A stretch of DNA of 64,000 bases from NCBI RefSeq assembly GCF_024713945.1, contig NC_134680.1, forward strand, positions 1,822,001 through 1,886,000, given 5' to 3'. This stretch comes from Dermatophagoides farinae (lineage: Eukaryota > Arthropoda > Arachnida > Sarcoptiformes > Pyroglyphidae). The notes below the pieces were generated by a model. It was not told the origin of the DNA and made no database searches. It saw nothing but the letters and a program-made list of their open reading frames with translations. Shown here in pieces: positions 39,201 through 51,800 of the stretch (position 1 is the stretch's first letter; the number at the start of each line of letters is the position of its first letter). The position numbers were made by a program, and so were the translations under genes.

Positions 39201-42200
39201 ATGAAACAAAAAAAAAATTTCAATCATCCCCGATAGAGAGAAAGAGAGAGAGAGAAATAATTACATTGTATATTCAATTCTATTCGATCTTCTAATTCAA
39301 ATCTTTTGAATTGTGGATTCTTTGCCACACAGCTTAATTGTCGACCATTATCATCGATTGTTGGTATGAATGCCAAATAATTGGTTGTCACTGATCCATC
39401 ATCAGATGTTGTTTCACTAAAATGTTCCATTAATTTACCATCTTTACGCCATTCAATCTTTGCCGGTGGTCTTGATCCACTTGATTGACATACTAATTCG
39501 ATTTTTTGTCCAACAGTCATATTATGTAATGGTCGTACAATTTTTACTTCGATTGGTTTTACTTAAAAATGAAAAAGTTTTTTTTTTACAATCAGTTTTG
39601 ATTAGTTTTCAACATTGATTATTTACGATTACTTACGATTCAGATCGATCAATATGGTTTTTGTAACAGGCACAGTTAGATTGGTATTGGTTGATTCACA
39701 TGTCAATGGCATCATAAGATGTTCACGTAACACCTTATCAAATTTTATCACATTTTTGACCATTATTGGTGTTGCTTTATTACCATCAACATTATTAACG
39801 GTAATACTATGATTACCAATCATTTGTTCGCCTTTCCACCAACGAACTTTTGGCAATGGATATCCGCCTTCGGATAAGCAAGTCAAATTCAATGGAATAT
39901 CTTCGTTGAATGGGCCAGCAATATCATTGATGTAATTATTACCGGTATCATAGATGGATAGTTTATTGGCTGGTACTGGCCATCATATCAACCGAATCGA
40001 ATTGAATTGAATTATATTATTTTGTTGAAAAAATTAATGACGATATTGAATTTCCATTACACTTACCTATCACATTTAATTGCATCACTCTATTTATGGT
40101 ACGATCACGACGAAAATCTACACGACAACGATATTCAGCAGTATCTGTGGCTATTGTTCGTATAAATCGTAGATAAGAAATTGGATATGTTATATTGAAT
40201 GTTACACGATCATCATCGCCCAATATGGCCATATCATGAAAATGTTTGGCCGTTTTAAGGCTATTGCCTATGCCACGAGCATCAACCGTATAGATTGGTG
40301 TAGATTGGTCATCACGATACCATAATATCAATGATACATCATCATCACTAGTTGGTGGTGTTATATTACATGGCAATGATATTGGCTCACCAATTAATGT
40401 ATTGTATGGCTGATATTCTATATTTGTTTGAAAATAATAGAATAAAATAAAATAAATAAGGTTAATTAGACATTATGTTTCACAACGATAGCCATCATAA
40501 TCAGCAATAGCATCCTAATTATCATCATCATTTGCTTCCAGTTTTTTTTTATTTTCATTCATTTCTGTCAATTCTGATTTAGTTGATTAGAAACTGTGTG
40601 TGTGTGTGTGTGTGTTGGTATGTGTCTTCACTTTACTTTTATAATATCGCATACGATGGTTTTTATTATTACCACCACCAATACCGCTACCAACACCTGG
40701 TACGTTTCCATTTCCTTCATATGTTCTTCGTTCCATGTATTCTAGAGAAAAAAAATCAATAAATGTCAAAAACTGGTGGTTATGATTTTATTACATCAAA
40801 CGATATTATTTTTTTTTTTTTGCCGATTCGATTCACAAACACTTTTGACATTCGGTTCGATTAAATTTGTGAAAGGCTATAATTTTTTTTTCATATATTC
40901 ACATTTAATCACAATAAACAATGATTGGTTAAAAATGATTCGATTTTTTTTTTCTAAAAAAAAGGAAATGATCAAAAATCACGAATCATTGCTTGTTTGT
41001 TTGTTTGTTTGTTGTTGTTTTTGTTTCTATTCAATACACGAACATCAATGATTTGAAATAACATAGATTTTTTTTTGGAACATCTATTTATCTACTATCT
41101 AGTCTAGTTTTTTAATTTTATTTTGAGTGATATTTTTGTGTTAATATTTTAATGGATTCTCATCGATCAAAATGTTTTATCTCGAAACAAAAAAAAAACA
41201 TAATCTATATTTACAATGTCAAATCTTATGATCGTATTAACCATGATGATGATCAGTTGTTTTTCCTGTTGTGACATAACTTTCTTAAATAACAAAAACA
41301 ACCAAAAAAAAAAAAAAAAAAAATTCGAATCCATACCAAGAAGAAAGATAAATTCTCTATAGAATTTTTCAAATTGATGCCAATGAAAGTCTAAAAATTT
41401 ATGATCATCATCGTGTTGATGATGATAGAACACCACTATTATACCTCAAACTTAGTTCAATGATACACACATACACACACACAGTTGGTAGACCTAATTG
41501 TTGTCTATTTCACATGATGATGATAACGTTGTTGTATAATTCACACATCCTATGTGTGAAATAGACAACATCAATAAACAAATGTGTGTGCGTGTGTGTG
41601 TATGTGTGTGTGACCACTGTGTGTGTGTTGTTATGATATGCATATGTGAAAAAAAAATCCATTTATTTGATTGATGTTGTTCCATTGTTGCATATTTCAA
41701 ACAACAAATATTACATGACTATATCATATTTGTGAGTGTGTGTGTGTATAGTCCCTATGGGTCCTTTACCATATTTGACTAAACATTGGATTGAAATGAA
41801 TTTTAAGTTCCGCTTTTTCCAGTTAATGTGTGTGTGTGTGTTTTTCCTTTATCCTGCTTTATTTATTCCTGGATGTCTGATATTCTAATTCCATAGTAGC
41901 ATTGTTGTTCATCAAGGCAACAAGCCATACAATCAAACAGTATTTTTAATGCTTTCGGTTAGTTTTTTTTTGTCGTTATATGAACATTTACTGTAGATCA
42001 TCATCATCATAAAAAATAGTTATTCCAAGTGAATAAATCAAGTGTGTGTATATCATCCATTAATTCATGTTTACATAATCCACATGCATTTCAGTTATGT
42101 GTCAGCCAACGGATTCTATCTTCATGTTGGAAAAAATATTTTATTTAATTAATCAAAAAGAACAATTCTTACAGTTTTCCTATACAGTCAACTTTGCATC

Positions 42201-43892
42201 ACCAGATTCATTCATATTCTATTAACCGGTCAGTGGTGGACTTTTTTTTTCTTGATTTGCTCTCTGTAGAATTCTTTAGTATCTAAACCATTGTTTTTGC
42301 CTCATGGAATCTGACTATCTATCTATTCTTTTTTTTTATTACATACGAAAAACGATTTGTTCTGCGTTTGTAGAATATTCCTTGTCTACCATACTCAAAA
42401 TCGGACCTACACAAATACAGGATACAAGTCTAGAAAGGTTTTTTTTTAGAAATCGGATCAGCAATATATCACTATTGTAAAGAAAAAATCCTCATCATCA
42501 TTGAAAATGAACACAAAAGCTAAAATATTAAGAATTTGGCTTGTTGTTGTTGTTGTTTTTTATATGTTTTCAGTTTAGTTTAGTTTAGTTTTATGGTTGC
42601 TGACTTGATGGTGATAGTGGCTTGAGCACATGTTTTTGGTTTTTTTTGTGTGTTTGGCTTGACATAGACACAGAAAAATATCCATCATCTGTCCATTGTC
42701 TATCTGTGTTTGTGTTCAAATTGGAATAGCCAAAGGAAAAAATAGATATAATTCATTGTTCCAAGAATAGAGAGAGAGAGAGATGGAAAAAAACTAAAAT
42801 GATCATGGTTCTAAAGTCCCGGTTCCAATATTTTGTTTTTTTTTCAAAAAAAAAAAGATGAAAAGAGTGAAAAAAAACTACAAAAATTTTCATTCAATAA
42901 ATAGATAAACCCCCCAAAAAAAAACTCATCACTTTTAGCAATTACGGCGAATATCATTTAAGAGTTTATTTTTTTAAATAGTGGCTCTCACTATTAAAAT
43001 TAATGAATTGCCAAAAAAAAAAAAAAAAATTTTTTGCATTTTTCATCACCATCATTACTTCTTTCGATACTCAAATGAATGGTGGATGATGATGATAATA
43101 ATTAATTAATCACATGACTGGTTCCATAATAATAATAATCTCTTTTTTTTTCTCAATGGCAATGTGTGTTTGGCGTATATAATCCATTTAAAAAAAAATA
43201 AATAAAAAGAGAGAGAATGAGGCTTCAGATTAGCTGATTTTTTATGTTTTTTTTTCATTCTGAATGTGTGAATCTTTGGTCTAGCCACACACACACACAC
43301 ACACACATGAATGAAAATTCCATCGATCGATTTTTGCCATGCAGACTGAATAATATAACAACTACAGCAAGAATTTCTCATCCATCAGTAGACTGTGAAT
43401 GAATTGTAAAGTGCGGACAATGACGATGTTTTGTGTAGCAAACTAAACGATTCAGTTGCCTTTCAAATGTTTCAAATATTCTTTCATTGATGTTTCACAT
43501 ACAAACACACAAAGTTTGCGTGTTTTCTCGCAGTAGAACTGATGATCGACACAACATACAACATAACCGACATGATAAATGCTATTTTAATTGCTTGCTA
43601 ATAGATTTTCGATGAAAAAACGGCTGTTTTTTTTTGGTGTCTAAAAAAGAAATTCTTCATTGCATCATCATCATGTTTTTTTTTTGGAAACATTTTCTCT
43701 GCATTGTGTTTTACTGCATAAATTTTTTTTTTTGGTCATGTTGCCCAAACAACTAACATCCACACACTTTTATTGTAGAATTATTTCTCGAAACACATAT
43801 ATATCGATAATAATAATGATCAATCAGTTTAATTTGATATTTGTTGGTTTGGTTGAGGAATTCAATCGAAAAGAAAAAAATTCAATAGTTGT

Positions 43893-43926
<34 letters not shown>

Positions 43927-46900
43927 TCCCAAGCTAATAATTATCATTAAATACAGTACATTTCAAGTTTTTATTTGTTGTTGTTGATGGTTAATGTTTG
44001 AAACCACTCATTCATCAATTCTATAGTTAATGTATTTTTTTTTTTGGTGTGTTTTGATTAATAATGTTCATTGTTGTTGTTGTTGTTGTTGGTCTTTATA
44101 AATCGATTCATCATCATCATCATCTGAGAATTATGCAACCGAAAAATTTAACTCTTTTTCTCATTCAAAACAACAAATCTAAATGGACAAAACTAACTTA
44201 ATTGTGCGATAGAATTAATTCATCATTTTGAATGAATGAATTTGGTCATTTCGTGTGTGTGTGTATTTTTTTTTTGGTTACAAAATTCAATGATTTCATT
44301 TCAATTTTTTTTCCATCAGTTAGAACTTTGAACAAAATTTGTTTTTTTTATATCTCGATTTTTTTATTTGAATGATTTGTTTTTTTTCATCATGTTAGGT
44401 TGACATGACAATGTGTGACAATTCTTATAGGACACACAGACACATAAATTCCATTGGAAAAAAAAATTGACATTACATTGAATTCTTTGTGCCTGTGTGT
44501 GTGTGTGTGTAGGTTAGCAACTTTTCATAATATCGTATTGTATTGTTTGTAGCATAAAGTTTCATTTTAAAAAAAATATACTTTCAATACAAAATACAAA
44601 ACATACACAACGTGATATCCTTATTTAATGGATGTGCTATGACATTGTACTCTTTGTTACTGCTGTATTCTTAAATCATCATCATCATCATCATCACTAA
44701 GACCATAATGATGATATTGGTGAACTACTACTTGACTACTACTACTACTACTACTGTTGTTGTTATTGTAGAATATCAAGAATTTTTTTTTTCTTAAAAA
44801 AAATGAAAAAAAAAATTTTTTTCTTTTTTTTTCATAGTTGAAAATTTCATTTTGTTCCAGGAGACATTATCAATATAGAGACACACGCTCACATTATAGT
44901 TGATGTTATTATTATTTTTTTCGACTAATAATAATAATAATAAAGACAACCAACCAACGAGAAACAACAGCTAGTGGGTTGCTTCATTTATTATACAATT
45001 GTGCAAAAAAAAAAAAAAAAATTGACACGCTCGATTCACATTTATTTTCATTTTGATTTTTTCTATATGAAAATTTCAAACCAAAAAATAAAAACATTCA
45101 AAACCTTTATAGTTTTCCGGAACAAAGTTTACAGGGGGTTATTTTTTTCCTGAAAAAATTTTCCTAATAAACTCCAAAAAAAAATCATCATTGTCCACAA
45201 ATATCAATTCATTCAACAGACAAAAAAAGAAAAACAATGATGATCAATAAATAAAATTGAACTTTGATTAATTTTCACTTTTCGGTTATTGTCTTTTTAA
45301 CGGGACCTACTCTAGATTAGTGAATTGTTTTTTTTTTGTATTTTTGAGAATTTCTTTATTTTCATTTTTTTCATTCCTTATTGTCAATTGCAATTGACAG
45401 AATTTCAATCATTTTTTTCCTGTTGATTCGAAAGGAAATAATAATTGAATTTTTCTAGTTTTGTTTTCCGGATGAGAAAAAAGAAATAAAGTCTAAACAT
45501 TTTCATTTATCTTTTGTTTGTTTTTGTTTTTTTTTTGAAGAAAAAAAAGTTTCATTTCATAGTTCACATCATGTTCAGCGACGACGGTAAAATCCGATTG
45601 GTGTAACCCGCTTGGTTTTTTTTTTTTTGGGTTATGGATTATCAAACTTTTTTGTTTCTGTCCAAGCTCAAAGATATTAATATTTTTTTTTGTGAAAATC
45701 GAACTATATGTAGCTAATGTTGTGGAACAAACAGTAAAAAAAAGTGGAAAAAAATTCTGAATTTGTTTGTCACAATTTTCTTATCCGATAAATAAAAAGA
45801 ATTTTTTTTTTGTTACTTTTCATCGAAATTCGATAAATAATGTGTTATATGATCGTGGTTGCCTTTTACTTTCTTTCTCTCTCTCTCTCCGGGGACATTT
45901 ATCCATATCCATATAGAACCTGATATATATCAGCGATTCTCAAACTTTTTTCATTGAAATTTTTCCGGACAACACTTTGGAAAAGGCTGTAATATATCAT
46001 CACCCGATTATTTTATAGAGTGAAATAAAAACTTGTGCAAATACGTGTGTCATTTTTTGATTTTTTTTTATTCATCTTTCGTTGAAACAAACTAAGATGA
46101 AAACGAAAAAATTCCGGTTTTTAAAAGAGAAAACTTTTCACCACATTTTGAATCATCCCGAAGAAACTCTATTGTTTATATCCTATGATAAAAATATTCA
46201 TGCAACTTATGATGATGAACTACTTGGAACTACTGTAAAGTAAAATCAAGTTAAGAAATTGATGATCAACACCCAACACAACGTTATTGTGATTGTGAGG
46301 ATAGAAAAGCAGGATTTATATATTAGCAATGGAATATATGATGATCATCATCATCATCCACCAATATTTCATTCAATATATGAATAAAGGCCATTGCTAG
46401 TTCTGTGTGTGTGAATTGATTGAAAGAATCAAGTAAGATGACAATATGCTATTAAAGTAACCGCTATCATGATATTATCCGAAATAAATATATTGTTCCC
46501 TATTGGCATTTACGAATTTTAAATCGACACACACACACACACACACAACTTTTCGGTTATACAATATCAATAATATATTCTTCAACAACAACAACAAAAA
46601 AATAGCTTGTCAATTGTCCTCCGCCTGTTGTTGTTTTTCATGTGTGTGTGTGATAATCTTTCCATACGACCCTCCCCCCACCCCATACATTGATTCCCAT
46701 ATGAAAATATTCTTCAACATTATGATGATATCAACAACAACAACAAAAACATCGGTATGTAAAATGTTATCAATGCTTCACCAAGTGATGTGATTTTTCT
46801 GTTCCTTTTTTGCATTCTCTTTCACTCAGATCCAATGTTGTCAAAAAGGCATTTTTGACAATGAAGAAAAAGAAGAGTAAAAAAAATGTCATCTTTTTTG

Positions 46901-48793
46901 TCAGTTTAGATTGGTTTTTTTTTCCTCATAGAGAATATTCTGTACAATGTTTAAGAAATTTTTTTTTATTTCTTTCTCTCACTTTTTATATTTTTCAAAA
47001 TAACTTTGACTATTTTTTTTGGGTGGGGGGAGTCTGTTTAGAATAGAAAAAAAATTCTTTCTAATGAATAGAAAAAAAAAACTACAAAGATTTCTGCTTA
47101 TGATTATTGCTACTGCTGTCGTCATCGTCATCATGTCATATTGTCATTTTTTTTCACTTTTTTTTGTAATGATGATTTTCACTTGTTTATTGTCTATCAT
47201 ATCGTATTAGTTCAATGGATAATGTGGCACATAACGATTATAGATTATATAAATATTCTCGCTACCATATATTTATATAACGAGATCAATATATGGATCG
47301 ATGGATCAAATAACAAAAGATGATCATGGAATTGAATGGACTAATTTTTTTTGTTTTTTCACTGATTCCTAGAATGACAACGTTTAGCGATGATATTCAA
47401 AAAAGAAAAAATGTCATTATGTTATGAAAATGTTAGCTTGAATGTATTCATTCTAGCTACGATTCAAATATTTTTGTTGTTGATGTCATTTTTACCGCTA
47501 AACATTATCTCTTCATACAATCTTGAATTTTATTTCGATTACATCGATGGCATACATCATCAGACAGTAAGTACCGAATTTTTCAGGATCGATCTGGTAT
47601 ATGGATGCATCAAACAAAAAATTGATCGATTTTATAATAAATACAAAAAAGCACACCAGACCCCAAACACCCATAGACATTAAAATAAAATATTTTTAAT
47701 ATCTTAACCTTGTGTAAATGTAATAATTGATCGGAATAAATAATTCATCCGACAGAAATCAAAAAAAAAAAAAAAAAAAAAAATGCAGAATCTATTTTTC
47801 GATAAACAATGTCACATGTATCATGATGAATCAAACACAGCAATACATTGTCATTTTGTGTCTCTCTGTATTTACACAGCCACATATACACAAACCGAAT
47901 GGCTATATTTATGAAAAAAAATGAAGAAATTTCAATTTTATGCATTCTTTCACGGCATTTACTTTTATATATTTATTCTTGATTTTATTATTTTCCATAT
48001 TTTTCATAAACACACACACACACACACACATACAGAAAGTGAGATTTATTTTTCATTTTTTTGATATTAATTTTTCTCACTCACTAGACAATGTGTTATT
48101 ATTATCTTGTGTCAACCATAATAAAGTGAAACTGGAGTTTTTTCCAGTAAAAAGTAAGAAAGGACTTTTTGATTTAGCTAAAAAAAATTTGATTTTGGTG
48201 ATGATGCCCACCACAAATTCACACTAGCAAGTGTTTGTATGTATCTGGATTCCGGATACGGCCAAAATATACCGGGACTATATTAGATAATATTTTACGC
48301 AGCTAACAAAATGAAGAATGGGCAAAAAAAAAAAAATCTGCAACTCATTGCATTTCGTATTTAGTGTTTGGTGTTTTGAGTTCCTTCATCGACGACGATG
48401 TTGATGACGATGAGAATATGATAACTCAGTTATTCTGCACTGAAAACACTTTTTGGACCATCATCTCTTTTTTTTATACCTCGATTTTAAACCAAGAGAA
48501 TTTTGAATAAAGTTATGTAAGCCTGATGAAAAAAAAATGTTGAATAATCTCATTTTCTTCATCTTTGGTTTATGGATTTTATTATTTTTTTTCTCTTTTC
48601 CATACTTTTTACTAACAAAAAGAAAAAATGAAGTGATTTCTAGTGAATTTTCTTTTCTTTTCCTTTCACTCTCTCTCTCTCTTTCAATTTGCAATCTTTT
48701 TTATCTTTAACCAATTTTCATTGGTCTTTTTTTTGCTTGGTTGGTGCCCAAGTCAGAAAAAAAGACCATGTAATGTTTGGGCCTATCTCTCTC

Positions 48794-48868
<75 letters not shown>

Positions 48869-51800
48869 ATTGTATGGTATGGATTTTACACCACAAAAAA
48901 AAATATTTTTGATACAAATCCAGGAAGCTTATAACGACATTCAATCTTTTTTTTTGATGACGATGAGGTTATTATTATTATTATCAGTATCTTGTTTATA
49001 TGTTATATAATGTTGAAGGGGAAAAAGAAAATTCATTCATTTTAGATTTGGCCAGAACAGAAATATAGTTACAGTGTAACTATGATAATGATGATGATGA
49101 TGACATATCGATCAATGTGTATGATGTTGTTTTAGCTTATTGTGATTTATACGCCATTCATTCAATCATTGCTTATCTTTTACAATTTTTTTTTTGAACA
49201 ATTTCACCAAATATTTCTAGTATAATTTACAAGTCGAAAAAAAAATTCTCTAAAGAATTCAAAATCATCATCCAATTTTTATCGCCTCTCTCTTTTAGAT
49301 TTTTCATCATCATCATCATCATCATCAGAGCTCATTTGACACACTCAGAATAAAAAAAAAAAAAATAAAACCAATCCACCGAGGTGGAGACAATCATCGT
49401 ATCAAGGTTCAATCAAAATGGCATATAAAATGTAGGTGATACAAACGTGTGTGTGTGTGTCTGTGACATGTCATGTTCTATACACCGGTCCTATGTGTTT
49501 GGATTGAATTGGATTCACTCAAATGATAATGATTGCCCGATTCCGTATGGCTGTTTATTTGTCATTTGAAAAAAACAGATAAAAATGTTAACGAAATTCT
49601 TGTGAATCACGCGTTGACGGTTTCTCTTTTCATTTTGGTGCAAGTTTTCATTTCATATTCATCATCCATATATAGTGAGGAGTAGGGGTGAAACACATGG
49701 AATTTCATTTTTTTTTTTTTTTGAGAAAATAAAAAAAAAGTCAAACAGTAATCATTTGGGGCAACAATGTATATTTGCGTGTGTATGTGTGCATTTGTCG
49801 CGAGATTGTCAATCCAATCCAGTAACAACAACAACAACAACGAAAAATGTAAATTCCGTTTTGTCACGGGCATATATAGAAAAGAGAGAAAAATGATTGC
49901 TACCCCCATCTCTTTCCCTCTACTCAATGGTTTTTTTACTATTGCAAAAATCCAAATAACAAAGATGACGACCATCATCACGATGATGATGATGATGATG
50001 TCAGAATTGATCAATCAATATATTTACTTGATTCTTACACATACAGTGAAAAAAAAATAAAACGTCTATAGAGACATTGGGAATTCGGGAATGATAATCA
50101 TACACGAATAAGAAATGAAATGTAAGAATCGAATTGAGAAAAAGAGAGAGAGAGGGGCTGGAATGAATAGTCAAAAAAAAAAAAAAAAAATACGAAGGAA
50201 TATTTTTAGTATTTATCAATTGCAGCATGGAATGATTGTTATGTTTGTTGTTGTTGCTGGTGGTGGTGGTGGTGGTGGTGATGATGATGATGATGAAAGT
50301 GATGGTGGATGAAGAGAAGGATTGTTCCAGATCCAAAAAATGGTTTGAATGTTTTTTTTATATTCTGGTTCCGAGTATTGTGTTGAACGACGACAACGGT
50401 GACTATTGACATAAATATTTTATTGATTTCTTTTTTTTTCTACCACTCGTTCTGTATGCAATACCATGCCTGTGTGTGTTTGTGTGGGAGTTAATTCTGT
50501 TCATTGATTTTTTTGGCCATCATTTCTCTCTCCTCTCTCTCTTTTCTGGTTCGTTTCGTAGTTTTTCGATGATGATGATGTTGATCACTATGTTTGTTTA
50601 GATGTGTTTATTTGGAAAATTTTTTTTTATTTTTTTCCGTTTATACCAATGACAATGCATCTCCATGATCTTTCATCCGGATGAGCAAATCAAGTTTGAA
50701 GAATCATGAAAAACCACATATAGAGAGAGACTAAATTGTGTTGATGTGTTGTTGGGTTGAATATAACCAAACACACACACACACACCATATCGACCAAAT
50801 ATTATGGAAAAAACAAAACAAAATGGTAATAATGAAAATTAATGATGACATTCATGTTAGCCCAATTCTTTTTTTTTTATTTATTGAAAGTTATCGATGG
50901 GTTTCCATTGCCAATCTTATGGTCTGATGCACATACAGTAATAATGCCAAACATGACATCATCATTGTCAACTCATTCTACACACATACACACACACACA
51001 CAAACACAAACTATTATGACACTTGAATAAAAGCAAAGAATCAAAGAATTTCTTTTCTTTTTTTTGTTCATCGTTTCTATTATAATTATTTTGCAGGTTT
51101 TATCTCATTTCAATTTGAATTTATCATTGATTAACATAATTATTCAATCATTGATTCAATTGGAAATTTGATTCAACCAACAATTGAAATCAACTGTCAT
51201 ATATCATCTGTCATTTCAATATAGTCCTATACAGCAAACATCTCTTTTTCTATAGTTCAAATTCATAAAAAATAATACATAACACCAGAAATTATTGTTC
51301 TTATATTAAGTTTGTTGTTTGTGTTTTCATGCTTTCATTTCTTTGTGATGAATCGATGTGTATGGATCAAAGATCCTGGATTATAATTAATATATATATG
51401 GAATGTGTATTGTATTTCCCAGAAACAAAACAGAAAAACTTTATATTTATTATCAAGCTAATCATCATCATTTGAACAATGATAAGATGAGATGATTCTT
51501 CCAAATTAAACAGCAAAAAAAAAAAACTTTATTTGTGGTTCACTGATCATAACACAACAACAATACACACATTCACTGATAAAGAGAAACGGTACAAATC
51601 AATTAGCCTAAAAGGAATCAAGAATATTTTTGGTTCAACCGATACCATTTGGAAATGACTGACATGAAGAGACTAAAATGAACATGAGGCATCATCATCA
51701 TCATCATAGACCATACAGGCCTTATGTGATCAAATTTTGGTAGGGGAAGGAAAATAGATAAATGCTTAACTTTTACAACAACAGTAGTTCTTTTTTTTTA

